This document shows positions 43,791 through 52,385 of a stretch of 64,000 nucleotides of DNA, piece by piece; within the stretch, counting starts at the first letter, position 1, and the number at the start of each line of letters is the position of its first letter. The DNA is from Niallia circulans. GTDB lineage: Bacteria > Bacillota > Bacilli > Bacillales > Cytobacillaceae. The position numbers and the translations under genes were made by a program. The DNA lies in contig NZ_CP026031.1 in NCBI RefSeq assembly GCF_003726095.1, forward strand, positions 5,111,204 through 5,175,203. Reading direction: 5' to 3'. The notes beneath the pieces were generated by a model that saw nothing but the letters and a program-made list of their open reading frames with translations, was not told where the DNA came from and searched no databases.

Positions 43791-45080
43791 ATGAAGAAAT
43801 TTGCAGAAATATTCAAAAATGCGAGCTTTACTAGACTTTTTATTGCCAATGTCACTTCTCAGATGGGCAGTGTTATTGGTTTAACGGCTTTTATGTTTTA
43901 TATTCTCGATCGGTTTTCTGAGCAGCCTGCTTATGCAACAGTGACTGAATTAATGTTTTCTTTGCCAACTTTAGCTGTGTTTTTTTTAGTCGGAGTTGTA
44001 GCAGACCGAATGGACCGCCAAAAGATTGCCTATTATTGTGAGATGATCGCAGCTGCATTGTCACTATGTGTGCTAGGAGCTGTTCTTATTGGCTGGATGC
44101 CACTTATTTTTATGATGTTGTTTTTAAGAAGTGCCGTTCAAAAATTCTTTTTTCCAGCGGAACAAGGTATTCTTCAAGGCGTATTAAAAAAAGATGATTT
44201 TACAACAGCTGCAGGGTTAAATCAATTAGTGAATAGTATCTTCATGTTATTTGGTAATGCGATTGGAATATTTGTCTATTGGACACTAGGCATATATGGT
44301 GCAATCTTAGTGGATGTAGCAACCTTAACGATTAGTGGATTGCTTATTAAATCAATGAAGCTGGATGAAACTGTTCGAAAACCTAATGGCAGTCATACTT
44401 TAAAGGAATTAAATATTCGCTTTATATGGAGTGACTTTATGATTGGCTTAAAATACATTTTGACTAATAAGTTATTGATGGCATTAATATATGGATTTAT
44501 TGCCTTTGGAGTGGTCAATGGTGGATTTAGCGTCATGCAGGTCTTTATTTTGAAATATAAACTAGCACCTGATAATTACGAACAAGTATCGATTTATTTT
44601 GGAATTGTCTTTGGAGCAGGGGTTATGATTGGAAGTTTCCTTTCCTCTCTTCTTGCACAGAAGGTTAAATTGTATAAGTTGATTATCACGGGCGCATTTT
44701 ATATTGCCATAATGACTATTTTGGCATCTTATTCACCGAATATCTTAGTCTTCTTAACCATCTGTTTCTTCTTAGCGCTGGGGCTTCCGCTGATTAATAT
44801 TGCAATAGGAGGCTGGATGCCGACGATTATTGAGCCGAAGATGATGGGAAGAGTTCAAGGGTGGATAACCCCGTTAATGATGCTGTCACAGTCTATTACA
44901 TTAGGACTTATCTCTATTGGTTATCCTCAATGGTTTTCTATTGAAATAATATACTGGTTTGTCGGTGCTTGCTTCCTTGTAGTCGGTTTTTATTACAGCC
45001 TAGTATTACCTAAATTGGCAAAAGAAAAGGAGGCAAAAGACGCAATAGCTGGAAAAGAAGAAGTTCAATTAAATTATTAA
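43791..45080 (+). CDS. MFS transporter (MFS_3 / enterobactin-exporter-like)
   Basis: A 429-residue major facilitator with 12 helices. The family A-motif appears as VGVVADRMDRQKIAYYCEM (about 68-86). The N-terminus FKNASFTRLFIANVTSQMGS and overall length fit the EntS/YfiS-like group of drug or siderophore exporters. Substrate unknown. It precedes the bmrCD exporter on the same strand, and the siderophore locus lies 6 kb downstream, so either drug or siderophore export is conceivable. Confidence 0.88.
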   Translation: MKKFAEIFKNASFTRLFIANVTSQMGSVIGLTAFMFYILDRFSEQPAYATVTELMFSLPTLAVFFLVGVVADRMDRQKIAYYCEMIAAALSLCVLGAVLIGWMPLIFMMLFLRSAVQKFFFPAEQGILQGVLKKDDFTTAAGLNQLVNSIFMLFGNAIGIFVYWTLGIYGAILVDVATLTISGLLIKSMKLDETVRKPNGSHTLKELNIRFIWSDFMIGLKYILTNKLLMALIYGFIAFGVVNGGFSVMQVFILKYKLAPDNYEQVSIYFGIVFGAGVMIGSFLSSLLAQKVKLYKLIITGAFYIAIMTILASYSPNILVFLTICFFLALGLPLINIAIGGWMPTIIEPKMMGRVQGWITPLMMLSQSITLGLISIGYPQWFSIEIIYWFVGACFLVVGFYYSLVLPKLAKEKEAKDAIAGKEEVQLNY

Positions 45081-45174
45081 AAATCTTTAATTTTCGGAAT
45101 AATGGCAATTGACATTATAAAACCTACATGTTAATCTCAATTATATTGGAAAATAAATGTAGAGAAAGGAGGAG

Positions 45175-45230
45175 TTACCGATGAGAAGACTAAATAGACA
45201 TGATGTATTTATAACTTCATATGTCGGTAA
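45175..45230 (+). promoter_or_regulatory. first hairpin of the bmrCD leader
   Basis: TTACCGA (45175-45181) pairs with TCGGTAA (45224-45230), enclosing the leader peptide frame and burying the first base of its start codon. GGTAACC (45226-45232) can instead pair with GGTTGCC at 45272-45278, which would change the downstream folding. Confidence 0.6.
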
Positions 45231-45249
45231 CCTTCTGCTTTCTTTTTGA
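45181..45249 (+). CDS. leader peptide of the bmrCD attenuator (22 aa)
   Basis: ATG at 45181 follows AAAGGAGGAG and encodes MRRLNRHDVFITSYVGNLLL plus two residues and a stop. It is placed between a hairpin and a terminator upstream of a multidrug exporter. In B. subtilis bmrBCD, translation of a short leader frame controls transcription read-through in response to ribosome-inhibiting drugs, and the same role is inferred here. Confidence 0.6.
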   Translation: MRRLNRHDVFITSYVGNLLLSF

Positions 45250-45310
45250 TCATTTTAATGCGGATGTAGATGGTTGCCACTATAGGTAGCCTGTGTAGTT
45301 TTCTGTCATA

Positions 45311-45350
45311 AAAGAGATAGATCGCATGGTTGCGGTCTGTCTCTTTTTTT
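45311..45350 (+). terminator. attenuator terminator upstream of bmrC
   Basis: AAAGAGATAGATCGCA and TGCGGTCTGTCTCTTT form a long stem followed by TTTTTTT, 150 bp before bmrC. ATGCGGAT at 45259-45266 can pair with ATCGCAT inside its 5' arm as a candidate antiterminator. Confidence 0.85.
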
Positions 45351-45412
45351 GTGGAAAAATGCTTAATTAGGTGATGGACATTTGTTTTCAAAAAATAAAG
45401 GAGGAGAAGGTA

Positions 45413-45469
45413 ATGATTGTTATGATCAAAGAAGCAAGAAAGGCATTAAAGGACTTAGAAAGTGGCTAG
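45413..45469 (+). CDS. second small frame of the bmrCD leader (18 aa)
   Basis: ATG at 45413 follows AAGGAGGAGAAGG, an excellent ribosome binding site, and encodes MIVMIKEARKALKDLESG, then TAG. It lies after the attenuator terminator and 31 bp before bmrC. It may be a second regulatory peptide or help translation of bmrC. No family recognised. Confidence 0.5.
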   Translation: MIVMIKEARKALKDLESG

Positions 45470-45500
45470 TTGCAGATGAAGAGAGACAGGGGATGAGCGA

Positions 45501-47261
45501 ATGTTTTCGATATTTTTTAAATTAAAATGGTTTTTTAAAGAACATTGGAAGAGTTATACAATAGCTATTATTCTTTTAATTTTTGTAGGGTTTATAGAAG
45601 TGTTACCGCCAAGAATCCTCGGGATGTTTATTGATGAACTAACAATTGGATCATTAACGAGCAATAAGACATTGGTCTATATACTTGGGGTAGCAGGGAT
45701 CACCATAAGTACGTATATTATCACTTATTTTTGGATGTATAAGCTATTTGGTGGAGCCAATATTTTAGAATTGAAGTTAAGAAGTAAATTTATGAATCAT
45801 CTATTTAAGATGACGCCAACTTTTTTTGAAAAAAATAAAACAGGCGACCTAATGGCCAGAGCGACCAATGATTTAAAGGCTGTTTCCGTTACAGCAGGAT
45901 TTGGAATTTTGACATTGGTCGATTCTACGATTTTTATGCTGACGATTTTAATTACAATGGTGATTACCGTAAGCTGGAAATTAACATTGGCAGCAATTCT
46001 TCCACTGCCTATTATGGCCATTATCATGCAAATATATGGGGAAAGAATCCATAAACGCTTTATGGAAGCCCAGGACGCATTCGGTGATATGAATGATAGT
46101 GTTCTTCAGTCTATTTCAGGAGTTCGAGTAATCCGCGCTTATGTATTGGAAAAAGAAGAACAAAAACAATTTCATCATTTTACAGAAGATGTCTATAAGA
46201 AGAATTTACATGTCGCTAAAATAGATTCCTTATTTGATCCAACTGTGCGAATTCTTGTTGGTTTAAGCTATCTAATTGGACTCGGGTATGGTGCTTACTT
46301 AGTGTTTCAACAGCAGTTGACAATTGGGCAGCTTGTTACCTTCAATGTATATTTAGGAATGATTGTTTGGCCAATGTTTGCTGTTGGTGAATTAATGAAT
46401 ATTATGCAGCGAGGCAATGCTTCTTTAGATCGGGTCCAGGAAACATTAAGTTACAAAGCAGATGTAAGGAATCCGGAGAATGGAAAGAAAGAAGAAGTTC
46501 CTGAAATTATTCAATTCCAAGATGTGCAATTTCAATATCCATCGTCTAAACAAGAGAATCTCCGAGACATCTATTTAACCATAAGAAGAGGAGAAACAGT
46601 TGGGATTGTTGGGAAAACAGGTAGTGGAAAGACGACAATGATTAAACAGCTGCTTCGCGAATATCCGAAAGGAGAAGGGAAGCTGGTGATTAATGGGAAT
46701 AGCATTGATTCCATTGATTTGCATACATTAAGAGGATGGATTGGTTATGTTCCCCAAGATCATGTCCTCTTTTCAAAAACAGTGAGAGAAAATATCTTAT
46801 TTGGAAAAGAAGGTGCTGTGGAAGGAGAATTAGAAGAAGCAATTCGTCTTGCCTCTTTTGATCAGGATATCGAAATGCTTCCAGAGGGGTTAGAAACACT
46901 TGTAGGGGAAAAAGGAGTAGCTTTGTCAGGGGGACAAAAGCAACGGATATCGATTGCGAGAGCACTTATCCGTAAACCGGAAATTCTCATCTTAGATGAT
47001 TCTTTATCAGCGGTAGATGCAAAAACAGAACAAAAAATTATCACGAATATAAAGCAAGAACGACAAGCAAAAACAACGATTATTTCGACTCATCGAATGA
47101 CTGCTGTTCAGCATGCCGATCATATCATTGTGATGGAAGATGGCCATATTGCAGAACATGGAACACATGAGGAGTTAATGAAACAAAATGGCTGGTATAA
47201 GGAACAATATATAACGCAACAGACAAAAGTGGATGCAGATGAAGTGGAGGTGAAAGCATGA
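45501..47261 (+). CDS. bmrC: multidrug ABC exporter subunit BmrC (YheI)
   Basis: A 586-residue half-transporter with six membrane helices (residues 1-315) and a nucleotide-binding domain. Walker A is GIVGKTGSGKTT, the signature LSGGQKQRISIARAL is canonical, but Walker B reads ILILDDSLSAVD, with Asp in place of the catalytic Glu. The B. subtilis BmrC subunit has the same degenerate site, so it must pair with BmrD, which has the intact Glu. The heterodimer exports drugs such as doxorubicin and Hoechst 33342 in B. subtilis. It overlaps bmrD by 4 bp (ATGA). Transcription is probably controlled by the upstream attenuator. Confidence 0.93.
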   Translation: MFSIFFKLKWFFKEHWKSYTIAIILLIFVGFIEVLPPRILGMFIDELTIGSLTSNKTLVYILGVAGITISTYIITYFWMYKLFGGANILELKLRSKFMNHLFKMTPTFFEKNKTGDLMARATNDLKAVSVTAGFGILTLVDSTIFMLTILITMVITVSWKLTLAAILPLPIMAIIMQIYGERIHKRFMEAQDAFGDMNDSVLQSISGVRVIRAYVLEKEEQKQFHHFTEDVYKKNLHVAKIDSLFDPTVRILVGLSYLIGLGYGAYLVFQQQLTIGQLVTFNVYLGMIVWPMFAVGELMNIMQRGNASLDRVQETLSYKADVRNPENGKKEEVPEIIQFQDVQFQYPSSKQENLRDIYLTIRRGETVGIVGKTGSGKTTMIKQLLREYPKGEGKLVINGNSIDSIDLHTLRGWIGYVPQDHVLFSKTVRENILFGKEGAVEGELEEAIRLASFDQDIEMLPEGLETLVGEKGVALSGGQKQRISIARALIRKPEILILDDSLSAVDAKTEQKIITNIKQERQAKTTIISTHRMTAVQHADHIIVMEDGHIAEHGTHEELMKQNGWYKEQYITQQTKVDADEVEVKA

Positions 47262-49270
47262 CTACTGGTAAACGATTATTTCAATATGCATTGAAATTCA
47301 AAGGGATTATTATTGCTGCGTTAATCATGCTGACAATTGCTGTTATCGCCGATCTGGCTGGTCCATTTGTTGCAAAAAAGGTAATTGATGATCATATAAC
47401 AGGGATTGAATCACAATGGTATCAAACAGAACCAACAAAAGAGGCAGTAAAATATAAGGGGAATTTCTACAAAAAAGCAGAATATCTTGATTCCGATAAA
47501 GAAAAGCTTGCAGAAGTAAGAATCCTCCAAGTGGGAAGACAATTTCTTTTTGTGGAAGGGAAGATTTCATTTGATGGAAGTCGCGAGTTTCATGACGGAA
47601 CATTGACTATAAGGAAAGGGACAGATGCAAAAACATATCCTGCCACGCTGTTAACAAATGCGGAAGTATTTGATTTCTATAAACCCGAAATTACACCTAT
47701 TTTAAAGCTGTTATCTTTTTATTTTGGATTAGTCATTATTTCTGCCATTTTCCAATATGGCCAGCACTATTTATTACAAAAATCAGCCAACCGAATTATT
47801 CAGAAAATGCGCGAGGATGTATTTGCCCAAATTCAGCGGCTGCCTATCAAATATTTCGATAATCTTCCTGCAGGTAAAGTAGTTGCTAGAGTAACAAACG
47901 ATACAGAAGCAATTAGGGAACTATATGTAACAGTCCTATCTAACTTCTTCTCTAGTGGAATTAATATTATTGGAATTTATATTGCATTATTTATCTTAAA
48001 TCCTCCGCTTGCGGCAATATGTTTAATTTTACTGCCGATTTTATATATATGGATGATCGGATATCGCAAATTTGCTTCCCGGTACAATCATGTTATTCGA
48101 GCGAAAATTAGTGATATTAATGGAATGGTTAATGAATCTATTCAAGGGATGCATATCATTCAGGCATTTAGCAAAGAAAAACAAACGAGAAAAGAATTTG
48201 AGAATTTAAATAACGAGCATTTTCGCTATCAAAATAAGATGCTGCGGTTAAACAGTCTTACTTCCCATAACTTAGTGAACGTGTTACGAAACATCGTATT
48301 TGTTATATTCATCTGGTATGTTGCTGGTCAGTCTTTATCAGTAACAGCTGCACTTTCTCTCGGAATGCTCTATGCCTTTGTTGATTATATAAACCGACTA
48401 TTCCAGCCAGTACAAGGAATTGTCAATCAATTGGCCAATTTAGAACAAGCACTTGTTGCAGGGGAACGAGTATTTGAATTATTGGATGAAGATGGAATAG
48501 ATGTGGAAGATGTTACGTTAGAAAGATATAAAGGAAATGTCACTTTTGATCAAGTTAACTTTGCCTATAAAGATAACGACTATGTGTTAAAAAATATTTC
48601 TTTTGAAGCAAAGCAAGGTGAAACAGTCGCTTTAGTTGGTCATACGGGATCAGGAAAAAGCTCGATTATGAACCTTTTATTCCGTTTTTATGATATTCAA
48701 TCAGGAAAGATTAAGATAGATGGAAAAGATATTATGTCTTTTTCAAAGCAAGATCTTCGTAAATATATGGGAATTGTTCTCCAAGATCCTTTTCTATTTA
48801 CAGGAACCATCGCGTCCAATGTCACCTTAAATGATCCTTCTATTTCACGAGAAACTGTGGAGAAAGCATTGAAGGATGTTGGCGCAGATAGAGTGTTAAA
48901 GCATTTAGAAAAGGGATATGATGAGCCAGTGATAGAAAAGGGAAGTACTTTATCTAGCGGACAAAGACAGCTGATTTCCTTTGCAAGAGCTCTGGCCTTT
49001 GATCCAGCAATCCTAATTCTAGACGAAGCAACAAGCAGTATTGATACAGAAACAGAACAAATAATTCAACATGCAATGGAAGTCCTAAAAGAAGGCAGAA
49101 CGACTTTTATTATAGCCCATCGTTTATCAACGATTCGCAATGCGGATCAAATACTTGTCCTTGATCATGGAGAGATAGTAGAAAAAGGCAACCATGATGA
49201 ATTAATGGCAAGAAAGGGAAAATATTATCAGATGTATCAGTTGCAGCAAGGGGAAAGTTTAGTAAGCTAG
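47258..49270 (+). CDS. bmrD: multidrug ABC exporter subunit BmrD (YheH)
   Basis: A 670-residue partner of BmrC. Helix 1 is followed by an insertion of about 100 residues (about 40-140, containing IESQWYQTEPTKEA and RKGTDAKTYPATLLT), which forms the extracellular domain typical of BmrD. The remaining five helices run to about residue 390. The nucleotide-binding domain has GHTGSGKSS as Walker A, the signature LSSGQRQLISFARAL and Walker B ILILDEATSSID, with the catalytic Glu present, unlike BmrC. Translational coupling with bmrC is shown by the 4-bp overlap. A terminator follows. Confidence 0.93.
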   Translation: MTTGKRLFQYALKFKGIIIAALIMLTIAVIADLAGPFVAKKVIDDHITGIESQWYQTEPTKEAVKYKGNFYKKAEYLDSDKEKLAEVRILQVGRQFLFVEGKISFDGSREFHDGTLTIRKGTDAKTYPATLLTNAEVFDFYKPEITPILKLLSFYFGLVIISAIFQYGQHYLLQKSANRIIQKMREDVFAQIQRLPIKYFDNLPAGKVVARVTNDTEAIRELYVTVLSNFFSSGINIIGIYIALFILNPPLAAICLILLPILYIWMIGYRKFASRYNHVIRAKISDINGMVNESIQGMHIIQAFSKEKQTRKEFENLNNEHFRYQNKMLRLNSLTSHNLVNVLRNIVFVIFIWYVAGQSLSVTAALSLGMLYAFVDYINRLFQPVQGIVNQLANLEQALVAGERVFELLDEDGIDVEDVTLERYKGNVTFDQVNFAYKDNDYVLKNISFEAKQGETVALVGHTGSGKSSIMNLLFRFYDIQSGKIKIDGKDIMSFSKQDLRKYMGIVLQDPFLFTGTIASNVTLNDPSISRETVEKALKDVGADRVLKHLEKGYDEPVIEKGSTLSSGQRQLISFARALAFDPAILILDEATSSIDTETEQIIQHAMEVLKEGRTTFIIAHRLSTIRNADQILVLDHGEIVEKGNHDELMARKGKYYQMYQLQQGESLVS

Positions 49271-49296
49271 GAAAGTTTATCTTTATGGAGAAATAG

Positions 49297-49350
49297 GAAC
49301 ACCCGAGATTTGCCGAATTAGTTTTATATGGCAAGCCTCAGGTGTTTTTT
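49297..49350 (+). terminator. terminator after bmrD
   Basis: AACACC-GAG and CTC-GGTGTT arms with an inner GCC/GGC pairing are followed by TTTTTTT. Confidence 0.8.
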
Positions 49351-49452
49351 TGCAGTCTACTTTAACTTAGTCTATTATTTTCCAAATGATAGTGCCAGTT
49401 TTTTAGTGAAGGGAAGACTCCCTTCACTTAGTATTCAACGTTTTTGATATTT

Positions 49453-49622
49453 CTATTTCTTTTTAAACATTGTTGTATTATCAAGACGGATTGAATCGAA
49501 TTCCCCATAGTCTAAACAAAATGTATAAATTTTATTTGCTCCATTAATAGACATTTTGTTTGTTTTAATAGGCATAAAGTCTGTCCCTTCTGCGCATTCA
49601 CTTCTTCCACATTTAAGTCCAT
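49453..49622 (-). pseudogene. small cysteine-containing protein with a one-base frameshift
   Basis: On the minus strand ATG at 49622 reads MDLN, while the neighbouring frame reads LKCGRSECAEGTDFMPIKTN, then KMSINGANKIYTFCLDYGEF and on to FKKK and a stop at 49453. One extra A after the third codon would restore a continuous 56-residue protein starting MDLKCGRSEC. The spaced cysteines suggest a metal-binding small protein. Either the gene is broken or the sequence has an error here. The family is not recognised. Confidence 0.5.
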
Positions 49623-49725
49623 TTTAATTTTGATAATAACCATGCCTCCATCTCATCTATCCGATTTAACCTCCAAAAAAGGGATTAGCCCACCTGATTG
49701 CTTTAAAACCTGTTTTTAGTAAAAT

Positions 49726-50535
49726 TCATTTATCATTTATAAAACGTATCGTTTTATTGATTAATGGCAGTAATACAGTAAGATGGTCTTCTTCTTTAAA
49801 TTCATGAAAAATATGCTGGAAGAAAGGAGAATGATAATTCTGCAATTTCTCAGAGAGAGTAATTGCCTTTTGATGCATTTGTGTAAAATGTGATTTTTCT
49901 TTTTCTCCAACGGTAAGCAGCAATTTATTTGTGTCTAGAGGGTTTAGCCTTTTTGGAAAAAAGTCTAGTTCTTTTAACAGCTGCTCTTCGTTCCAATGGA
50001 TGGATGGGCTGCTTGCCAGATAATATTGAAACGAAGAAGGGGCCGTGAAGAGTGTAAAAAGAACAAAAAGTCCTCCGAGTGAATGACCAGCAATCATTTG
50101 CTTTTTTGTGTTTATCGGAATGTTCTGCTCTACTAATGGCTTTAATTTCTGTTCGATAAAGGAAAGAAATTGTTTGCCGCCACCAAGAGGCGGCCATTGT
50201 GAGCCAGTTGGATTTTTAGGAAGCTGTGTCTGGTCTGCATGAAAGGTAAAGTCGAAATATCTTTCCTCACTATAAGGCTCAGCAGTATCATAGCCTATAC
50301 CAATGATAACAGCAGGATGTAATCCAGTTTTTTCACGTGTTCTAGTCTGCAAGCGTACCGCTTCTACATAACTACCAAAATTAGCGTTGCCGTCCAAAAG
50401 ATAGAGGACAGGAAATCCATCTTCAGGAACGGGGATATTTGGGATATAGACAAAGATTTTATATTTTTTTGTCTCATCAATAGAATATGTCCAAATTTCT
50501 GTATTGGGAATATAAAAGCTTTCTTTCCATTTCAT
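49726..50535 (-). CDS. siderophore esterase (BesA/Fes-like alpha/beta hydrolase)
   Basis: A 269-residue alpha/beta hydrolase of the esterase D / Fes family that should cleave the trilactone of imported ferric catecholate siderophores to release iron in the cytosol. The nucleophile elbow is AGHSLGGLF, the entry strand is GFPVLYLLDGNANF and the catalytic His is in KEEDHLTVLLPL. It is divergent from btr across a perfect Fur box, so expression should rise in iron starvation. ATG at 50535 is preferred; a GTG five codons upstream is also possible. There is no signal peptide. Confidence 0.87.
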   Translation of the reverse strand: MKWKESFYIPNTEIWTYSIDETKKYKIFVYIPNIPVPEDGFPVLYLLDGNANFGSYVEAVRLQTRTREKTGLHPAVIIGIGYDTAEPYSEERYFDFTFHADQTQLPKNPTGSQWPPLGGGKQFLSFIEQKLKPLVEQNIPINTKKQMIAGHSLGGLFVLFTLFTAPSSFQYYLASSPSIHWNEEQLLKELDFFPKRLNPLDTNKLLLTVGEKEKSHFTQMHQKAITLSEKLQNYHSPFFQHIFHEFKEEDHLTVLLPLINKTIRFINDK

Positions 50536-50585
50536 CAAGGATATCGCCACCTATTTCTTTCTATGCAATAATTTGGTAAAATAAG

Positions 50586-50600
50586 TGATAATGATTATCA
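50586..50600. promoter_or_regulatory. Fur box between the esterase and btr genes
   Basis: TGATAATGATTATCA is a perfect 7-1-7 Fur operator, placed to control both divergent genes. Confidence 0.92.
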
Positions 50601-50662
50601 ATATTAATTAGGTGAATATATTGTACATATAAATTACGAAAATAACAAGAGAGGAAAATGAG

Positions 50663-52282
50663 ATGATTTATAACTGGGAGAGTATCGAAATAAACTATGG
50701 CCGTATAGAACGATTATATGCCAAGAAGATAGAGCGAGTTTTATCGACTAGTTATCTATTTATTTATATTAATAGTGGTGAAGGGATGTTATCGATTGAT
50801 ATCGATAAGTTTCTTTTCAGTAAAGGGGATCTATTATTTATTCCAGCGGAAAGCACCTATCATCTTCAATTTAAAAATACTTGCTGTGTAGACTATTATT
50901 TGCTGCCATTTCAATTGTATCAGACGAAAGCTATAAATAGGGATACATATACAAAAGTAGCGCTAAAGAATGAGAACAGTATCATGAAATCATTTGTTTT
51001 TCAGTCAGCTGACACAATTCAGCCTATGATGGAGGACCTGTTCAAATTAGAACAAGACGAATCAATAAATAATCATTTTTTAAAAAAGGCAAAACGCTCG
51101 CTGATTTTCCATTATTTTGTGACCAATCAACCGCAAAAAATTCCGAAAAATACAATGATTGCGATAGAAGAAACCAAAAGATATATGGAGAAGCATTATG
51201 CTGATACCATTTCTACCGCTTTATTAGCAAAAAGAGCAGGGGTAAGCCCTAAATACTACTCCCAGCTTTTTAAAAAAGAGTATGGAATAGGTGTACAAGA
51301 TTTTTTAACAGAAATCCGTATTCGCAGGGCAAAAGAATTACTCATCAAAACATCCAATAGTTTACGAGTGATTGCAGCAAGTGTTGGTTATGCTGATGAA
51401 TTTTATCTAAGTAGAGTGTTCAAAAAAATCGTCGGGATTCCCCCAACGAATTATAGAAAGAAGCGAGAGGTGAAGATTGCTTCTTATGATTTTTCAACAA
51501 CAGGTCATTTACTTGCACTTCAGATAATTCCCTACGCAGCTCCACTGCATCCTAAATGGACCAGTTATTATTATCAGCATTTTCGAGATGATATTCCTAT
51601 TCATTTAAATACCTACAAGATTCATTCAGAATGGGAAAACAACATCCAAAAACTGTCTGCAGAGAAACCAGATAAAATAATCGCGAAGGATGACATATCA
51701 GCTGAAGAGAAGCAGGAACTCGAAAAAATAGCACCAGTCTATTATTATTCATTCAAAAATAGCAGTTGGAAAAGCCAATTGCTAGAAATAGCAACCTATA
51801 TTAATTGCGAAATAGACGCAGAAAACTATTTAAAAAGATATGAAGATAAAGTAAAGGAAACAAGAAAGTTATGGAAGGAATCATTAGAGAGCGAAGTTGT
51901 TTTAGTAGTTAGCCTATTTAAAAATACATTAGTCCTCAATCGTTCTAGAACAGCTATTGATCTCGTGTATAAAGATTTAGGATTTACGTCAGCACAACCT
52001 GAAGAAGATATTCAATTAAGCGAAGCCATTACACTTTCTGACTTGGTAAGCTTAAATCCAACTTATTTATTTGTTAATATTCGCCAGGATATGGAGACAA
52101 TTAGCGCTTGGGACAAACTGAAATGCTCAACAGAATGGAATCGTATAGCAGCAGTTAAAAATAAGAAAGTTGCTTTTATCCATTCAGATCCATGGAATGA
52201 GTATTCTGCAAGCTCCCACTTACGAGTTCTTGATAATCTCCGAGAGCTGATGATAGAGAAGGAAAAAGTACAAGCATATTAG
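50663..52282 (+). CDS. btr: AraC-type siderophore-sensing activator Btr
   Basis: A 539-residue fusion regulator. Residues 1-165 are a cupin-like AraC N-terminal domain, residues about 170-270 the AraC DNA-binding pair (TISTALLAKRAGVSPKYYSQ, LRVIAASVGYADEFYLSRVF) and residues 275-535 a substrate-binding-protein fold (LSAEKPDKIIAKDDIS, SLNPTYLFVNIRQDM). B. subtilis Btr has this architecture and activates feuABC when it binds ferric bacillibactin. The gene lies directly upstream of feuA and is controlled by the Fur box 63 bp before it. GAGAGG is the ribosome binding site. Confidence 0.92.
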   Translation: MIYNWESIEINYGRIERLYAKKIERVLSTSYLFIYINSGEGMLSIDIDKFLFSKGDLLFIPAESTYHLQFKNTCCVDYYLLPFQLYQTKAINRDTYTKVALKNENSIMKSFVFQSADTIQPMMEDLFKLEQDESINNHFLKKAKRSLIFHYFVTNQPQKIPKNTMIAIEETKRYMEKHYADTISTALLAKRAGVSPKYYSQLFKKEYGIGVQDFLTEIRIRRAKELLIKTSNSLRVIAASVGYADEFYLSRVFKKIVGIPPTNYRKKREVKIASYDFSTTGHLLALQIIPYAAPLHPKWTSYYYQHFRDDIPIHLNTYKIHSEWENNIQKLSAEKPDKIIAKDDISAEEKQELEKIAPVYYYSFKNSSWKSQLLEIATYINCEIDAENYLKRYEDKVKETRKLWKESLESEVVLVVSLFKNTLVLNRSRTAIDLVYKDLGFTSAQPEEDIQLSEAITLSDLVSLNPTYLFVNIRQDMETISAWDKLKCSTEWNRIAAVKNKKVAFIHSDPWNEYSASSHLRVLDNLRELMIEKEKVQAY

Positions 52283-52331
52283 CGGAAATTATCCATGTTA
52301 TAATCGGAGCTTTTTTCAGTATAATTCTAAT

Positions 52332-52346
52332 TGATAAAGGTTATCA
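52332..52346 (+). promoter_or_regulatory. Fur box upstream of feuA
   Basis: TGATAAAGGTTATCA is a near-perfect Fur operator 40 bp before feuA. It is nested in a longer imperfect palindrome (CTAATTGATAA...TTATCAAT..AATTAG) that could also include the Btr site. Confidence 0.8.
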
Positions 52347-52385
52347 ATCTCAATTAGGATTATATAGAGAAAGGAAAGAGAGTAT

